A stretch of DNA of 7,308 nt from Candidatus Omnitrophota bacterium (GTDB lineage Bacteria > Omnitrophota > Gorgyraeia > Zapsychrales > Fredricksoniimonadaceae), in contig JAEUSC010000369.1 in the NCBI GenBank assembly GCA_016789035.1, forward strand, positions 1 through 7,308, read 5' to 3'. A program made the position numbers and the translations under genes. Under the pieces are notes generated by a model. The model saw only the letters and a list, made by a program, of their open reading frames with translations. It did no database searches and was not told where the DNA came from. Shown here piece after piece: positions 1 to 5,969 of this stretch (positions are counted from its first letter, which is position 1; each line of letters opens with the position of its first letter).

Positions 1-1425
1 TTCTTCGCCGATCGTGAGCGTAATATTATCTCTTTTTTGCGTCCATTCGCTTCGCATCTTATCTAACTGTTCACGGACTTCACGTTCCTGATCGCGCATT
101 TTAGCGGCCCGTTCAAAGTCCTGACTTTTGATGAAGGCTTCTTTTTCTTTTTTCAATTGATCAATCTTTTCTTCCAGCTCTTTGATTCCGTCGGGCACCA
201 CCATGGCCTTTAAACGAGCGCTGGCGCCGGCTTCATCCAGGATGTCAACGGCCTTATCCGGCAGAAAACGTCCGGAGATATACCGGTCGGACAACTTGGC
301 GGAGGCTTCAAGCGCCTCATCCGAAAACTTCACCCGGTGGTGAGCCTCATATTTGTCCCGTAATCCTTTCAGAATGAGAATCGTTTCTTCAACCGACGGC
401 GGCTCAACCATGATCGTTTGAAAACGGCGCTCCAGGGCCGCGTCCTTTTCAATGTACTTGCGATACTCATCCAGCGTGGTGGCTCCAATGCACTGAATTT
501 CTCCGCGGGCCAAAGCAGGCTTAAGAATATTGGCGGCATCAATGGCCCCTTCGGCGGCACCGGCACCCACGAGCGTATGGATCTCATCAATAAAAAGTAT
601 AATTTTTCCGGAACGCTTAAGTTCGTCCATGACAGCCTTAATGCGCTCTTCAAACTGCCCGCGATATTTGGTTCCGGCAATCATCATGGCCAGATCCAAC
701 ACCACAATGGTTTTCTCGCGGAGAATCTCCGGCACATCTCCATTGACAATGAGTTGCGCCAAACCTTCCACGATGGCCGTCTTACCGATACCAGCCTCTC
801 CTAATAGCACAGGATTATTTTTTGTCCGTCGGGAAAGAATTTGGATCACACGTTCAATTTCATTCTTACGACCGATAACGGGATCGAGTTTGCCGTCCTT
901 AGCCAGCTTATTAAGGTTGCGACCGTAGGCATCGATGGCCGGGGTCTTTCCGGTCTTGACCGGTTCCTGGGTTCCATAACCCGGAATGCCGGAGCCCAAG
1001 AGCTCCATCACTTCGTTGCGAAGTTTTCCGAGGTCAAGTCCCAAATTTAATAAAACACGATAGGCCATGCCTTCGCCCTCTTTAACCAATCCCAACAACA
1101 AATGCTCAGTTCCAATAAAATTATGACCAAGCGCACGAGCCTCCTCGGCGGAAAGTTCCAACGCTTTTTTGGAACGGGGTGTAAAAGGAATGTCCCCTAA
1201 CACCTGAGTCTGGGGGCCCGGCTGCACAAGTTTCTCAACTTCCATGCGGATCGTTTCTAAATCCAATCCCAATTTTTGAAGCACGGCGGCGGCAACCCCT
1301 TCTCCTTCTCTGATCAATCCCAAAAGCAGATGTTCGGTGCCTATATAATCATGATTAAATCGTCGGGCCTCTTCCTTGGCGTAGACGATGACTTTACGGG
1401 CTCTTTCTGTAAATCGGTTAAACAT
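1..1425 (-). CDS. clpC: ATP-dependent Clp protease unfoldase subunit ClpC (3' end cut by window edge)
   Basis: The first 475 codons of a ClpC-type AAA+ unfoldase, which in this family forms hexamers and threads substrates into ClpP. The ATG at 1425 opens [12 protein letters not shown], and the frame stays open to base 1. Two Clp_N repeats are visible ([10 protein letters not shown] at 28-37 and 104-113). Glu31 and Glu107 match the glutamates described as phosphoarginine-binding in Bacillus ClpC. The D1 ATPase has Walker A GEAGIGKT at 209-216 (usual form GEPGVGKT) and Walker B ending Asp280-Glu281. The middle UVR-like coiled coil contains [12 protein letters not shown] from residue 434, with Phe437 aligning to the Phe that controls the ClpC resting state and adaptor binding. 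The M-domain insert and the neighbouring mcsB favour ClpC over ClpA or ClpB. A full protein is about 810-850 residues, so D2 and the ClpP-docking loop lie outside the window. The start is one base beyond the mcsB stop. Confidence 0.97.
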   Translation of the reverse strand, partial: MFNRFTERARKVIVYAKEEARRFNHDYIGTEHLLLGLIREGEGVAAAVLQKLGLDLETIRMEVEKLVQPGPQTQVLGDIPFTPRSKKALELSAEEARALGHNFIGTEHLLLGLVKEGEGMAYRVLLNLGLDLGKLRNEVMELLGSGIPGYGTQEPVKTGKTPAIDAYGRNLNKLAKDGKLDPVIGRKNEIERVIQILSRRTKNNPVLLGEAGIGKTAIVEGLAQLIVNGDVPEILREKTIVVLDLAMMIAGTKYRGQFEERIKAVMDELKRSGKIILFIDEIHTLVGAGAAEGAIDAANILKPALARGEIQCIGATTLDEYRKYIEKDAALERRFQTIMVEPPSVEETILILKGLRDKYEAHHRVKFSDEALEASAKLSDRYISGRFLPDKAVDILDEAGASARLKAMVVPDGIKELEEKIDQLKKEKEAFIKSQDFERAAKMRDQEREVREQLDKMRSEWTQKRDNITLTIGEE

Positions 1426-1426
1426 A

Positions 1427-2476
1427 CTAACCTCCTAGCTTTTGTCTAATTAGACTTGCTCGTTTGGTGTCGCGTTCAAATGCGTTTAACTTTTTCCCCT
1501 CGATCTTTTGCAAATGGGCAGGCTGAATCATTAAGAATAACTGGTTGATCGTCTTATGACTCACATCACTAAGAATTCCCATATCGATCCCCAACCGCAC
1601 CATGGACAACAATTCAATTGTCTCCTGACTGGAAATGATGTGCGCATGTTTAAGCAATCCATAAGAACGGCAGATTTTATCCTCCAGCATGGGACGATTC
1701 TGCAGCTGCAGCGCCTGTCGCGCCTGCTCTTCCTGCTCGATGATTTGTTTGATCAAACCATTGATGTTTTGAATAATGTCCTCTTCGCTATGACCAAGAG
1801 AAACCTGATTTGATATTTGATAAAAATTTCCGCTTGCCTGGGTTCCCTCTCCGTAGAATCCGCGGCTGGCAAAGCTCAGCTTAGAGATAGCGGTCAAAAC
1901 TTTATTGATTTGTTTAGTCATGACCAGCGCCGGAAGGTGAAGCATAACAGAACCGCGCATGGCCGTCCCCGTGTTTGTTGGGCACGCGGTCAAAAAACCC
2001 CACTCCGGATAAAATGCGTAACCTAATTTCGAAGACAAGGCATCATCAAGCGCATTGATGATTTTCCATGTCTCGGTTAGATTCAGTCCGGACTGCATAA
2101 CTTGAATCCGAAAATGATCTTCTTCATTAATCATTACAGAAAGAATTTCTTCCTTGGAAAGCACAAGCCCCTTGCCTTCGGGATTCGAAGCATGATCATG
2201 GCTCATTAAATGCCGCTCTACCAAAAATTGTCTGTCAACACTGTCTAAATCACTGATATGAAGATTTGCACAATCTTTTAAAAGATCGATCTGGGATACG
2301 GCTTTATCAATTGTTTCCAGAACTTCGTCCAATTCTTTCTTACTGCACTTATTTGGAAAAGGAAAACTAGACAAATTTCTTGCCAAGCGCACTCGGGAAG
2401 ACGTCACAATATGCGCATAAGGGCCAGTTCCCTTCAACCACTCGCCGGTATGATTAATTAAATCATCCAATCTCAT
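1427..2476 (-). CDS. mcsB: Protein-arginine kinase McsB
   Basis: A 349-residue member of the ATP:guanido phosphotransferase family of protein-arginine kinases (Bacillus McsB is about 363). It phosphorylates arginines on aberrant proteins and marks them for ClpCP. Visible motifs in order: SSRVRLARN at 26-34, NEED at 117-120, the CPTNTGT loop with Cys165 at the position of the conserved active-site cysteine, YGEGT at 208-212 followed by GNFYQISNQ, and [11 protein letters not shown] at 265-275. The C-terminal [12 protein letters not shown] at 333-344 matches the allosteric phosphoarginine-binding motif of Bacillus-type McsB (RDxxRA). It lacks the N-terminal domain of creatine and arginine metabolite kinases, which fits a protein kinase. 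It starts one base after the mcsA stop and ends one base before the clpC start, so the three are probably co-translated. Nothing looks broken. Confidence 0.96.
   Translation of the reverse strand: MRLDDLINHTGEWLKGTGPYAHIVTSSRVRLARNLSSFPFPNKCSKKELDEVLETIDKAVSQIDLLKDCANLHISDLDSVDRQFLVERHLMSHDHASNPEGKGLVLSKEEILSVMINEEDHFRIQVMQSGLNLTETWKIINALDDALSSKLGYAFYPEWGFLTACPTNTGTAMRGSVMLHLPALVMTKQINKVLTAISKLSFASRGFYGEGTQASGNFYQISNQVSLGHSEEDIIQNINGLIKQIIEQEEQARQALQLQNRPMLEDKICRSYGLLKHAHIISSQETIELLSMVRLGIDMGILSDVSHKTINQLFLMIQPAHLQKIEGKKLNAFERDTKRASLIRQKLGG
1431..1436 (-). promoter_or_regulatory. Strong ribosome binding site of clpC inside the mcsB 3' end
   Basis: AGGAGG lies five bases before the clpC ATG and is formed by the last two glycine codons (GGA GGT) of mcsB. 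This supports the clpC start and suggests translational coupling of the two genes. Confidence 0.9.
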
Positions 2477-2477
2477 T

Positions 2478-3011
2478 TTACTTATCCTTTTTTTCTAAAT
2501 CACGGATTTTATCTCTGATCAACGCTGCTTTTTCAAAATCTTCGCTATGGATGGCCTCCTGCAAATCCTGACGTAAAGTAGACAGGTCGTCCTTTTTATT
2601 TTTTGGCAGGGCTACGGTTTTCTTAGTTTTAGCAATCATCTTTCCGAGATGATGATTAGAACCATGAATTTTCTTAAGCAACGCATCCAGTTGTTCCTTA
2701 AAGGATATGTAGCAATGGCCACAGCCCAGACGGCCAAATTTCCTAAAATCATCGTAGCTTAAGTTGCATTTGGCGCACGTCAATGCCGCCGTCTTCGCGG
2801 CCGCCGCCGCTTCCTTATTGGTCGTTGTGCCGGTCTTTGACCCCATGTCAGCCAGACCTGCCAACAAATCTGCCAACCCAAACTGCTGTTCCATCTGTAC
2901 GCTTTTTTGCCGGGCGCATTCTTCACACAAATGCATTTCCGACATTTGTTGGTCGACAATCTCCGTCAAATGCACAGTGGCTTTTTTCTTTCCACATATA
3001 TCACATTGCAT
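2478..3011 (-). CDS. mcsA: McsA, zinc-finger activator of the protein-arginine kinase
   Basis: A 177-residue McsA. In Bacillus this protein binds McsB and stimulates its kinase activity. Four CxxC pairs form two treble-clef-like zinc sites: Cys3/Cys6, Cys29/Cys32, Cys79/Cys82 and Cys97/Cys100. Between them lies a linker rich in alanine and threonine (about 60-76). The C-terminus is a UVR motif (about 146-172, core SEDFEKAALIRDKIRDLE) of the type also seen in UvrB, UvrC and the ClpC middle domain. I chose the ATG at 3011, giving MQCDICGKKKATVHLTEI, because it is the family's usual start and has GAGGT nine bases upstream. An in-frame GTG at 3071 would add 20 residues without similarity to the family. 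Its position directly before mcsB and clpC settles the assignment. No ctsR precedes it; the upstream gene is ilvE, 77 bases away. Confidence 0.94.
   Translation of the reverse strand: MQCDICGKKKATVHLTEIVDQQMSEMHLCEECARQKSVQMEQQFGLADLLAGLADMGSKTGTTTNKEAAAAAKTAALTCAKCNLSYDDFRKFGRLGCGHCYISFKEQLDALLKKIHGSNHHLGKMIAKTKKTVALPKNKKDDLSTLRQDLQEAIHSEDFEKAALIRDKIRDLEKKDK
2485..2489 (-). promoter_or_regulatory. Ribosome binding site of mcsB
   Basis: AAGGA stands eight bases before the mcsB ATG and lies within the last codons of mcsA. It supports the ATG at 2476 and coupling of mcsA and mcsB translation. Confidence 0.7.
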
Positions 3012-3020
3012 AATTTGCTT

Positions 3021-3025
3021 ACCTC
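3021..3025 (-). promoter_or_regulatory. Ribosome binding site of mcsA
   Basis: GAGGT with a nine-base spacer to the ATG at 3011. It decides this start over the in-frame GTG at 3071. Confidence 0.75.
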
Positions 3026-3050
3026 GAGTAGAACACAGGTTCACATGTCT

Positions 3051-3074
3051 CAAGCACACGAACGGTTGCACTTG
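3051..3074 (-). other. Possible RNA hairpin upstream of mcsA
   Basis: Read on the minus strand, CAAGTGCA (3074-3067) can pair over eight positions with TGTGCTTG (3058-3051), including two G-U wobbles, around the eight-base loop ACCGTTCG. No T-run follows, so it is not an intrinsic terminator. It could be an mRNA processing or stability element, or chance. Confidence 0.35.
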
Positions 3075-3087
3075 CGCTCATGCACTT
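3067..3087 (-). repeat. Tandem AAGTGCA direct repeat before mcsA
   Basis: AAGTGCA occurs at 3087-3081 and 3073-3067 (minus strand), with seven bases between copies and 14 bases start to start. The second copy forms part of the hairpin arm. Spaced short direct repeats can be operator half-sites, but no known regulator is recognised here. Confidence 0.4.
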
Positions 3088-3088
3088 T

Positions 3089-3958
3089 TTATATCTTATA
3101 TTTAACCCCATCCGTACGCGTCATTGCCTTAAATCCTTTAATGAGCTTTAAAGTGACTGCCCCCGGCTTTCCATCATTGATTAAGCGGCCGTCTAATTTC
3201 ACGACGGGGATAATTTCAGCTGCCGTTCCCGTTAAAAAGCACTCTTGGGCGTTAAAGATTTCGTGCCTGGTAAATGCTCTTTGTTGGACTTCAATACGAT
3301 TTTTTTGGGCCAATTCAATGACAGCCTGTCGGGTGATTCCCTTAAGCCGGCCATAGACAGGCGTTGAAAGGACCCCATCTTTGAGAATAAAAATATTATC
3401 CCCAGTACACTCGGTCACATAACCATTGCTGTCCAACATAATGGCTTCATTGTAACCAACATTTGTGGCCTCGATTTTAGCCAAAATATTGTTTAAATAA
3501 TTTAAAGACTTAAGCTCAGGATTCAAGGCCTCAGGATGATTTTTAACCGTCGGAACTGTAATAATCTCCATACCATTTTCATAAAGCTCTGCAGGATAGA
3601 GTGTAATTTTATCGGTGATAATAACAATTCCCGCATTTCCGCGACATTTGCGCGGATCTAGACCAAGATCTCCTTCGCCTCTTGTTACGATAAGACGAAT
3701 ATAGGCGTCCGTAAGTTTATTGACTTGCAAAGTCTTTATCACATCCTTTTTCAGCTGATCTTGTGTCATTGGAAGCCGAATCATAAGAGTGTGCAAACTT
3801 TCCATCAAACGGTCAATGTGCTCATCTAACTTATAAACCAATCCATCATAGGAGCGAATGCCTTCAAACGCGCCATCTCCGTATAGAAACCCATGATCAA
3901 ACACGGAGATTTTTGCCTCTTCCTTCAAAAAAAACTGACCATTGATGTAAACTTTCAT
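3089..3958 (-). CDS. ilvE: Branched-chain amino acid aminotransferase (PLP fold type IV)
   Basis: A 289-residue IlvE-type transaminase. The family reversibly moves the amino group between glutamate and the 2-oxo acids of valine, leucine and isoleucine, with pyridoxal phosphate as cofactor, in the cytoplasm. MKVYINGQFF is a typical opening, followed by FDHGFLYGDGAFEGIRSYDG (20-39). Lys150 in LKSLNYLNNILAK is the expected Schiff-base lysine, and Glu183 in VTECTGDNIF the residue expected to contact the pyridine nitrogen. LTGTAAEIIPV at 242-252 is the usual C-terminal signature. I chose the ATG at 3958; an in-frame TTG at 3979 would add seven residues. AAAGG sits 11 bases before the ATG. Related fold-type IV enzymes (D-amino acid aminotransferase, aminodeoxychorismate lyase) are possible, but the LNYLNN motif favours IlvE. 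No other ilv or leu genes are nearby, so it is separated from its pathway. Confidence 0.9.
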   Translation of the reverse strand: MKVYINGQFFLKEEAKISVFDHGFLYGDGAFEGIRSYDGLVYKLDEHIDRLMESLHTLMIRLPMTQDQLKKDVIKTLQVNKLTDAYIRLIVTRGEGDLGLDPRKCRGNAGIVIITDKITLYPAELYENGMEIITVPTVKNHPEALNPELKSLNYLNNILAKIEATNVGYNEAIMLDSNGYVTECTGDNIFILKDGVLSTPVYGRLKGITRQAVIELAQKNRIEVQQRAFTRHEIFNAQECFLTGTAAEIIPVVKLDGRLINDGKPGAVTLKLIKGFKAMTRTDGVKYKI

Positions 3959-3969
3959 GTGCTCGTTGA

Positions 3970-3974
3970 CCTTT
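3970..3974 (-). promoter_or_regulatory. Probable ribosome binding site of ilvE
   Basis: AAAGG with an 11-base spacer to the ATG at 3958, slightly long. It lies downstream of the alternative TTG at 3979 and so favours the ATG. Confidence 0.5.
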
Positions 3975-4003
3975 CTCAAATCTTAAAACATTTACCTTCT
4001 TAT

Positions 4004-4690
4004 TCAACCATTCTCTTCAAATTTACCGTCTATAATGTGCATGACCTGGTTCGAGCGGGCCGCAATTTTAGAGTCATGCGTCACCATGACTAATGTTTGG
4101 CGCTCAAGCTTATTTAATTCCAGCAATAGATCAATAATGGCGTCACCGCTTTTCGAGTCTAAATTTCCCGTCGGCTCATCACAAAAAACGATTTTAGGTT
4201 TGTTAATTAACGCCCGCGCAATAGCCACTCGCTGCTGTTCCCCCCCCGAAAGTTCCTGCGGGCGATGGGCGATCCTGTGTGTCAGCCCAACACGGTCTAA
4301 GAGTTCTTTTCCACGCGCATAAACCGTTTCGGCTTTTTGGATTCCATCGCTGATCAGCGCAGGCAATGACACATTTTCCAGCGCTGTAAACTCCGGCAAA
4401 AGATGATAAAACTGAAAGACAAAACCAACGTGAAGATTTCGCATACGTGAACGCTCTATATCATTGGCATTATAAAAATTCCTGCCGTCTAAAATCACAT
4501 CACCCTGCGTCGGTTTATCCAAACCACCTAAAATATGAAGAAGCGTGGATTTACCCGCTCCGGACGGACCTACAAGAGCAAGGACCTGGCCCTCATGAAT
4601 GTCTAAATCAACACCTTTTAAAATATGCAGAGACTCCGTCCCCTGCTGATATTTCTTGTGGATACTTCGGGCCGTTAACAATATTTTCAT
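4004..4690 (-). CDS. lolD: Lipoprotein-releasing system ATP-binding protein LolD
   Basis: A 228-residue ABC ATPase of the LolD/MacB group, the usual LolD length. It sits on the cytoplasmic face of the inner membrane and powers release of lipoproteins to the carrier LolA. Motifs in order: Walker A GPSGAGKS at 41-48, the Q-loop in VFQFYHLLPEF (Gln93), signature LSGGEQQR at 147-154, Walker B with Asp171-Glu172 in CDEPTGNLD, and the switch His205. The phrase FQFYHLLPEFTALENV is characteristic of LolD rather than FtsE or macrolide exporters, and the next gene upstream encodes a LolC/E permease, which fixes the assignment. The ATG at 4690 is the family-typical start; the nearest purine-rich site, AAGGA, is 13 bases away, so initiation may be modest. 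The gene ends 45 bases before ilvE, with no terminator visible. Confidence 0.93.
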   Translation of the reverse strand: MKILLTARSIHKKYQQGTESLHILKGVDLDIHEGQVLALVGPSGAGKSTLLHILGGLDKPTQGDVILDGRNFYNANDIERSRMRNLHVGFVFQFYHLLPEFTALENVSLPALISDGIQKAETVYARGKELLDRVGLTHRIAHRPQELSGGEQQRVAIARALINKPKIVFCDEPTGNLDSKSGDAIIDLLLELNKLERQTLVMVTHDSKIAARSNQVMHIIDGKFEENG

Positions 4691-4699
4691 AGAAAATAC

Positions 4700-4722
4700 A
4701 CGATCCTTCGAACTACGATCCT
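4700..4722 (-). repeat. AGGATCGT direct repeat in the lolC-lolD gap
   Basis: AGGATCGT occurs exactly twice on the minus strand, at 4722-4715 and 4707-4700, with seven bases between copies. Both carry an AGGA core resembling a ribosome binding site. Function unknown: a duplicated translation signal, operator half-sites, or chance. Confidence 0.45.
4704..4708 (-). promoter_or_regulatory. Possible ribosome binding site of lolD, far from the start
   Basis: AAGGA with a 13-base spacer to the lolD ATG, longer than usual. It is part of the second copy of a direct repeat. Confidence 0.35.
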
Positions 4723-4740
4723 ACTTTTAAACCACGGCAA

Positions 4741-4768
4741 AATATAACAAAAATTATTCGTAACGCAA
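4741..4768 (-). promoter_or_regulatory. Weak candidate internal promoter before lolD
   Basis: TATATT (4746-4741, five of six to the sigma-70 -10 consensus) follows TTGCGT (4768-4763, three of six to the -35) with a 16-base spacer. It overlaps the end of lolC. AT-rich sequence gives such matches by chance, so this is tentative. Confidence 0.22.
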
Positions 4769-5953
4769 TGCTTCGACAGGTTCCAAACTCGCTGCTTTTC
4801 CGGACGGATAGATGGTCGCTAAATAACTAATGGCAAGCGCAGCTCCAATGATGGCAAGAATATCATTCCATTGCAGAAGAACTGGAAGATGATCAATATA
4901 GTAAATATCTTGGGGTAATTTAATAAATTGATACTTCTTTAAAATTAAACTTAAACCGACACCGCCGAAAACTCCCCACAGCGTGCCCATGACCCCCAGC
5001 GAAATCCCCTGTAAAGTAAAAATTTTTCGAATCGAACTTTTTGGTACTCCAATGGATTTCAAGATACCGATATCTTTAACCTTGCTTGTAACTGTCACAA
5101 TAAGTGTACTTATAATGTTAAAGGATGCGACCAAAACAATAAGAGTCAGAATGACAAACATTGCGAATTTTTCTAAACGAAGCGCAGCAAAAAAATTGCT
5201 ATTATTTTCAATCCAGGTTCTTACCAGATAACTAAAACCCAGCGACTCATAAATTCGTTCTTTGATCTGCGGAGCCTGGTATACGTCCGAAATTTTCACC
5301 CCAATGCCGGTAACTACGTCTGTTCCTAAATTGAAAATCTGCTGGGCTTTATTGATATGAACAAGAATCAAATTCATATCATAATCATACATGCCTGATG
5401 TGAAAATTCCGGCGACCTTCAAATTGTAGCGCCAACCTTCACCCGCCACTCCCGAGGCTGGTGCAATTAACGTAATTTCATCACCCACACGAAATCCATA
5501 AAAATTGGCCAACTGACTTCCAATAACAACTTCTTCCGGCTTTAGCTCCTGAATTTTTCCTGAAGCAAGATACTCATTGATTTTTGTTATTTTTGCTTCA
5601 TGCAACGGATCAATGCCTCGCAACACAAGACTCGTTGCTCTTTGATTGGACTCTAAGAACACATTACCGTGGATATACGGGGAAATCGCGGTGATCCCCT
5701 TAATACGACTCAACTTCTCAATAATTTGCGGATAACTTTTTAACCCCGTTTCCCTCTCCACCATAACATGGGCGTTAGTGCCAATGATTTTGTCACGCAG
5801 GTCCCGGTCAAAACCAGTCATAACTCCGATAACAATAATCAGGGCCATGACTCCAATGGCAATGCCGGCCACGGCAACCAAATTGATCATGGACAAAAAT
5901 CGGTCCTTTTTGGCCATAAGATATCTATAACTGATCCAGGTTTCGTAACTCAT
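4754..5953 (-). CDS. lolC: Lipoprotein-releasing ABC transporter permease, LolC/LolE family
   Basis: A 399-residue inner-membrane permease, the normal size for LolC or LolE. With LolD it pulls mature lipoproteins out of the inner membrane. The cytoplasmic start YETWISYRYLMAKKDRFLSM is family-typical, followed by TM1 (about 22-46), a large MacB-like periplasmic domain (about 47-258), then TM2 (264-288), TM3 (313-337) and TM4 (364-384). KVKDIGILKSIGVP at 291-304 is the FtsX-family cytoplasmic coupling segment, and YPSGKAASLEPVEALRYE closes the protein as in LolC/E. Only one permease gene adjoins lolD, so it may act as a homodimer (the arrangement called LolF) unless a lolE lies elsewhere; the symbol lolC is a family label. 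The gene begins 16 bases after lysS. No purine-rich ribosome binding site precedes the ATG, so coupling to lysS translation is plausible. Confidence 0.92.
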   Translation of the reverse strand: MSYETWISYRYLMAKKDRFLSMINLVAVAGIAIGVMALIIVIGVMTGFDRDLRDKIIGTNAHVMVERETGLKSYPQIIEKLSRIKGITAISPYIHGNVFLESNQRATSLVLRGIDPLHEAKITKINEYLASGKIQELKPEEVVIGSQLANFYGFRVGDEITLIAPASGVAGEGWRYNLKVAGIFTSGMYDYDMNLILVHINKAQQIFNLGTDVVTGIGVKISDVYQAPQIKERIYESLGFSYLVRTWIENNSNFFAALRLEKFAMFVILTLIVLVASFNIISTLIVTVTSKVKDIGILKSIGVPKSSIRKIFTLQGISLGVMGTLWGVFGGVGLSLILKKYQFIKLPQDIYYIDHLPVLLQWNDILAIIGAALAISYLATIYPSGKAASLEPVEALRYE

Positions 5954-5969
5954 ATTAAGCGGTAGATAA

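Larger units (their letters stand above)
3012..3088 (-). promoter_or_regulatory. ilvE-mcsA intergenic leader with repeats
   Basis: At 77 bases this is the largest gap in the window. It holds a direct repeat, a hairpin, a GAAC-N4-GTTC palindrome and the mcsA ribosome binding site. I see no good sigma-70 promoter: the best reading, TTGAGA at 3048-3053 and TACTCG 17 bases on, matches the -10 consensus poorly. There is no CIRCE element and no tandem CtsR heptad. Regulation of mcsA-mcsB-clpC from here is therefore possible but unproven. Confidence 0.35.

Noticed and set aside
795..797. Ala instead of Pro in the ClpC Walker A (GEAGIGKT) as a sign of a dead ATPase
   Set aside because: The catalytic Gly-Lys-Thr and Walker B Asp-Glu are intact and this position tolerates substitution, so it is ordinary variation.
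369..1050. Open frames on both strands inside the clpC region
   Set aside because: They overlap the clearly conserved ClpC frame in other phases and show no recognisable domain or ribosome binding site.
3012..3071. GTG start at 3071 for a longer McsA
   Set aside because: The extra 20 residues do not resemble McsA, while the ATG at 3011 has a good ribosome binding site and the canonical CxxC opening.
2836..3973. CtsR-like heptads (GGTCAAA at 2842-2836, GGTCAAC at the ilvE start)
   Set aside because: CtsR operators are tandem heptads near a promoter. These are single copies, one inside mcsA coding sequence and one lacking the final A.
3959..3979. TTG start at 3979 for a longer IlvE
   Set aside because: It lacks a well-spaced ribosome binding site and adds seven residues before the family-typical MKVYINGQ start.
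3983..3991. Minimal Met-Phe-stop frame after AAGAAGGTAA between lolD and ilvE
   Set aside because: A start-stop element before ilvE is conceivable, but a three-codon frame is expected by chance and nothing else supports it.
4741..4770. Terminator after the Lol permease gene
   Set aside because: The T-rich stretch after the stop is not preceded by a stable GC-rich stem.
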